A stretch of DNA of 64,000 nt. It comes from Urechis unicinctus. Taxonomy: Eukaryota; Annelida; Polychaeta; Xenopneusta; Urechidae. Shown here in pieces: positions 61,001 to 64,000 of this stretch. The position numbers and the translations under genes are program-made. The DNA is taken from assembly GCA_034190875.2 (NCBI GenBank), contig CM067349.1:6000871-6064870 (forward strand). Direction: 5' to 3'. The notes under the pieces were generated by a model. The model was not told where the DNA came from. It saw only the letters and a program-made list of their open reading frames with translations, and searched no databases. How positions within the stretch are numbered: the stretch's first letter is position 1; each line of letters starts with the position of its first letter.

Positions 61001-62822
61001 TGGTGTCTCGGATGAAAGAGAAGGCTGCTGGCACATTGACTCCAGAACAGAGGAAAGCTTTTGTTTATTCTGCGGTAAGACGATGGTGATGGTATTTTTC
61101 TTGGTTCTACACTTGTCAGTAATGATGCTAGCCACTGGGGCTGGAAGGTCAACAGTGGTACTCTTCTTTAAGCAAGGGTTCCTCCAATTACATACTTCTT
61201 CCTCATCACCATCAGGGTCATCAAGGGGCATACAGACACGATCTTAAATGTTGAAACTGATGTTTAACTGTCAAGCTACGAACTTTACATTTAACTCAGT
61301 ATTATATTTGCACCTAAATTCAATAATGACAAAACAAAAAAAATATGGCCTGGGTCTGTGAACTGATTGGATGGGGAGGGATTGGGTAAAACAGTTAATC
61401 AACAAAACATCTCCTTGCTCCTTATGTCAACTCCATTCTCTTCTTCACCTCATTCATGGACCGACATTCCAGCATCTTTTCAGCATCCATGCAGCACTCC
61501 TCCTGTTCACTTGACTGAGTTGTGTAATTATCTCACCCCAACTTTAATCCCTGATTAAATCACATGTTGATCTTCTTTTCATTCCACCATATTTGGTTCA
61601 GCATGACACGACAGTAGCAGCTTTCCTCAGCGCGCTGAAAGTCTTTAACCGAGTGATGCCCCCCTACGCCTCCTGTGTCATGGTCGAGCTTTATGAGACG
61701 GTTGATGGTAACTACAGTGTGGGCGTCTTCTTCAGGAACGGGACGAGCGCTGACCAGATGCATGACCTCACCCTGCCCAGTAAGTGCCCCCCTCCCCATT
61801 CCATAACCTTACCTTCTCCAGTGAGGGCCTCCCCTGCCTCATGACCTCATCCTGCCCAGTAAGTGCCTCCCCAATTTCATAACCTCACCCTATCCAATGA
61901 GGGCCTCCCCTGCCTCATGACCCCATCCTGCCCAGTAAGTGCCCCCCCCATTCCAAAATCTCACCCTATCCAATGAGGGCCTCCCCTGCCTCTTGACCTC
62001 ATCCTGCTCATTAAGTGTCCTCCCCCATTCCATAACCTCACCCTATCCAGTGAAGGCCTCTGTGAGCTCATCCTGCCCATTTAGTCTATCCCACCCCAAT
62101 CTGCCCCTCGCATATGACCTCACCCTGACCCCACTATACAATTAATTTACCTCATATGGTCTAGAATGACACCATTTCCATGCATTCAGCGTGGCCTCCA
62201 GTAACCCACATTGCCTATTGATCTGACAGCCAACACTGATGTTCTCCTGATTTGGTATCTAAGGTCTGTATGCGCATAAATTTAAGAAGAAGAAGAAGTA
62301 AGGTGAATATATTGACTTGATGTTGGGGTATATAAGCCTGTGTTGCTGTCCAGACTGCAGCAATCCCTGTCCATTCCATGACTTCCTGCGTATCACCAGT
62401 GATAACATTCCTCACAACTGGGAAGAGGAATGCCAGTTAACGGATGACAAGTCCAACACATGTGAGTGATCCATTTAGTAGCCAACTGAAGTCACATCGT
62501 TATTGCTGTCAACATTCTCATCTGCTTCTATAGAAAGAGAAAATGTATTAAACGTTATGACATGTCTGTGGTTGACTAATTTAAAAGTTAATACACGTTG
62601 CCTGACCATTATACCCTTTTTCAACATCCTAATGCATTTCAAAGGGCTCTTTGTCCTTCAAACGAGTATTAAATGTTGGTGTTTTGTTACCCAGATGTTA
62701 TCATCATTGGTACTGTGTGCTCTGTGGCTATCCTCATTGTGGTGCTTATTGTTGGAGTCTATATCTTCAAATGGAGGAAGAATCGAGAACCTGTCTATTT
62801 CGGTGTCCAAGACGAGTCATAA
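51590..62822 (+). CDS. Histidine acid phosphatase, lysosomal/prostatic type, membrane-anchored
   Basis: Exons: 51590-51694, 57056-57151, 57591-57692, 57878-58030, 59499-59597, 59835-59924, 60470-60608, 60983-61074, 61602-61779, 62354-62461, 62695-62822. Phases agree throughout and give 429 residues, the normal family length. The enzyme hydrolyses phosphomonoesters through a phosphohistidine: LYRHGDRSP in exon 2 holds the nucleophile, DRTLMSA in exon 4 an active-site Arg, HDTTVAA in exon 9 the proton donor. Exon 1 is a signal peptide ([18 protein letters not shown]...). The last exon has a transmembrane helix, then [21 protein letters not shown] fits a tyrosine sorting signal, as in lysosomal acid phosphatase. 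ACP2 is the nearest named relative by layout, but an ACP3-type orthologue is possible. Intron 1 is 5.4 kb and filled with mobile sequence. Confidence 0.95.
52287..53948. mobile_element. 1.66-kb element with terminal inverted repeats of about 90 bp
   Basis: The left end (about 52287-52378, starting caggtcagggatcacggcag) recurs inverted at about 53862-53948. Related short blocks with cgtacgt and ggacg occur inside near 52758-52800 and 53455-53500, as subterminal repeats. No transposase frame; no clear target duplication (ttat is near both ends). It lies in intron 1 of the acid phosphatase gene. Confidence 0.7.
54010..54556. repeat. 225-bp direct tandem duplication, diverged
   Basis: gtcgattttcgttcattttt recurs at 54164 and 54389, and the following 150 bases agree closely; a third, poorer copy of the end segment is at 54016-54055. 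Confidence 0.8.
55009..55079. repeat. TA microsatellite
   Basis: An uninterrupted (TA)n of about 70 bp in intron 1 of the acid phosphatase gene. Confidence 0.97.
55270..56074 (+). pseudogene. Remnant of an uncharacterised coiled-coil protein
   Basis: Broken plus-strand frames (about 55275-55480, 55564-55779, 55823-56074) contain heptad-like charged stretches ([36 protein letters not shown]) and end with a compact domain ([16 protein letters not shown]...[19 protein letters not shown]). This arrangement resembles a multicopy invertebrate protein of unknown function that often behaves like a mobile-element passenger. Stops and phase shifts between the parts show decay. It sits in intron 1 of the acid phosphatase gene on the same strand. 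Confidence 0.45.
57345..57570. repeat. 24-30-bp minisatellite in acid phosphatase intron 2
   Basis: About eight to nine units of catgttaatggcatctattt atag. The last unit ends about 20 bases before the exon 3 acceptor at 57590. Confidence 0.9.
58800..58882. mobile_element. Solo terminus related to the 2.2-4.5 kb foldback element
   Basis: cagctgagatcgctgattca, gacgactcaagtt and ttgtgaatacagcccc follow the order found at the right end of the foldback element's arms. It lies in intron 4 of the acid phosphatase gene and is truncated. Confidence 0.6.
61766..62110. repeat. Minisatellite containing repeated splice-donor sequence
   Basis: Units of about 75 bp repeat cctcatgacctcatcctgcc cagtaagtgcc. 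The first unit straddles the real exon 9 end: CCCA|gtaagt at 61779/61780. At least two later units keep cccagtaagt, giving decoy donors. Confidence 0.85.
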
Positions 62823-64000
62823 TGTTCCATTTGTCATAACGCTCACTCTTCTCAATCAAAAGTTGAATATCAAATCTGTTCTCTCGACCTGGCTGTTTAC
62901 TTTTCTGTTCATGTTTACTTTACCTTTTGTTCTTTAAACAGATCTGGTTTGGTTATTTCTTGTTCACAAAATTGTAAATATGCCAATTATATATCTGAAA
63001 GACAATTCATTAATCCTGTATGTGTAGTTTTACTAATATGTGGTAAATGGTATTTACTTACATAAAAATTGTCTAATTATTGTTATTTTTCATGAAAATG
63101 ATTGTCTGGTTGCAACTTATTTGTTGATATACTATGTAACTTGTCTATTTTAGGGACTATATTTAATTTGTATATTATGTGGGCAGTTTATTGACCTAAC
63201 CAATATTTTGATCACTAAATATATTCTTGGAGATTATTAACTCGGGGGGATGTAATATATAGTAAACCGGCAAAGTGTTATATGTTAGGCTTGGTATAAA
63301 TGTATGGTACTTGTTTTAATGTGGAGTCATGGAAGGGAAATGAGCTCAAGGTATACAGTTAACATGACATGTACTCGGGTAAAAATCAAAAATGGTGAAC
63401 ATTGGTAGTTAGCTACATTGGGATGCTTATGTTAACCATATAGTTTTTGAAAAGCAGGTTTATTTTTCCTTATCTTCCTAGTTCAAAATTGTCTCAAATT
63501 GTTGGACATTTTTTTAGTTGATTAATTTTAAGCCTGTGATAAGTTTGTCAATTGCACAAGCTTCTATGACATACAAAGCTGTTGTTTCAAGGAGGACTTC
63601 TGTAATGGTAAATTCCCGGTTATTGTGACATAACTGCCTGGTGAGGCCTGCAGTATAGCAATATTGACTGATAGTTTCATCAAAAATATTGTTTCTTTAC
63701 TTGTTTGCTGCACACCATATGCAATCTCACATTCCATCAATTTTATTGCATTTTTGTTTTGCTTGTAGCCCTGCAGAACATCTATATATATTTATATCAC
63801 CATCTGACTGGGTATTTTACTTGTGCTTTGGTGAGAGTGTATCATTGACTGAATTACTTTAGGGAATTAAATACATTTTGTTAGCCAGAAAAGTGTTGTT
63901 CTCTTGACAAAGTGGTGGAATTAATCACATGAAACCATCTTGGTATTGCTGCAAATGTTCACAATTAAAGTAAGTAAATCTATTTTAAAATATGTGGTTG
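62823..64000 (+). other. Acid phosphatase 3' UTR and flank
   Basis: AT-rich, no second gene seen. No canonical AATAAA was found; ATTAAA occurs near 63867 and 63963 and could serve. Confidence 0.5.

Overview
The window is eukaryotic, AT-rich and full of repeats. It holds intron-containing animal genes with GT-AG introns, AATAAA signals, a nuclear tRNA, SINE-like retroposons and many DNA-transposon remnants. The dispersed element ending in (ACTC)n and the gene set point to a mollusc, most plausibly a marine gastropod; this is inferred from sequence style, not from a search.

Layout. 1-6.8 kb: a 32-bp minisatellite, a 2.3-kb foldback element and an old diverged copy of the next repeat. 6.8-13.7 kb: four near-identical 1.71-kb tandem units, each carrying a SINE-like segment. 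13.7-24.7 kb: segmental duplications around a small intronless TNF-receptor-like gene (minus strand), a 1.5-kb element with long terminal inverted repeats, two arrays of a 52-bp minisatellite and a long GA/TA microsatellite. 24.7-39.6 kb: an 11-exon SLC7-type amino acid transporter gene (plus). TTAA-flanked MITEs lie in it and upstream of it, and two opposite-facing copies of a 1.4-kb GC-tipped transposon bracket it. A tRNA-Ala(CGC) and a short GC-tipped element follow. 40-43 kb: mostly non-coding. 43.5-48.8 kb: a DEG/ENaC-family sodium channel gene (minus) with an unusual acidic Gly-Thr-Glu repeat. 48.8-51.6 kb: divergent intergenic region with a decayed SAP/SWIM-type protein remnant. 51.6-62.8 kb: a complete histidine acid phosphatase gene (plus, 11 exons, 429 codons); its first intron holds a TIR element and another decayed ORF.

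The genes do not form an operon or pathway. They are separate animal genes: amino acid transport, peptide- or ligand-gated sodium conductance, lysosomal phosphatase and a putative death-receptor-like protein. The most notable system is the GC-tipped transposon family. Four complete insertions begin with CCC and a G-run, end in CCCGGG, and are flanked by different perfect 8-bp direct repeats. Two size classes share the same ends but have unrelated interiors, and a related locus at 16.9 kb looks like the pre-insertion state of one copy. Several introns also have minisatellites, microsatellites or MITEs placed directly against splice sites.
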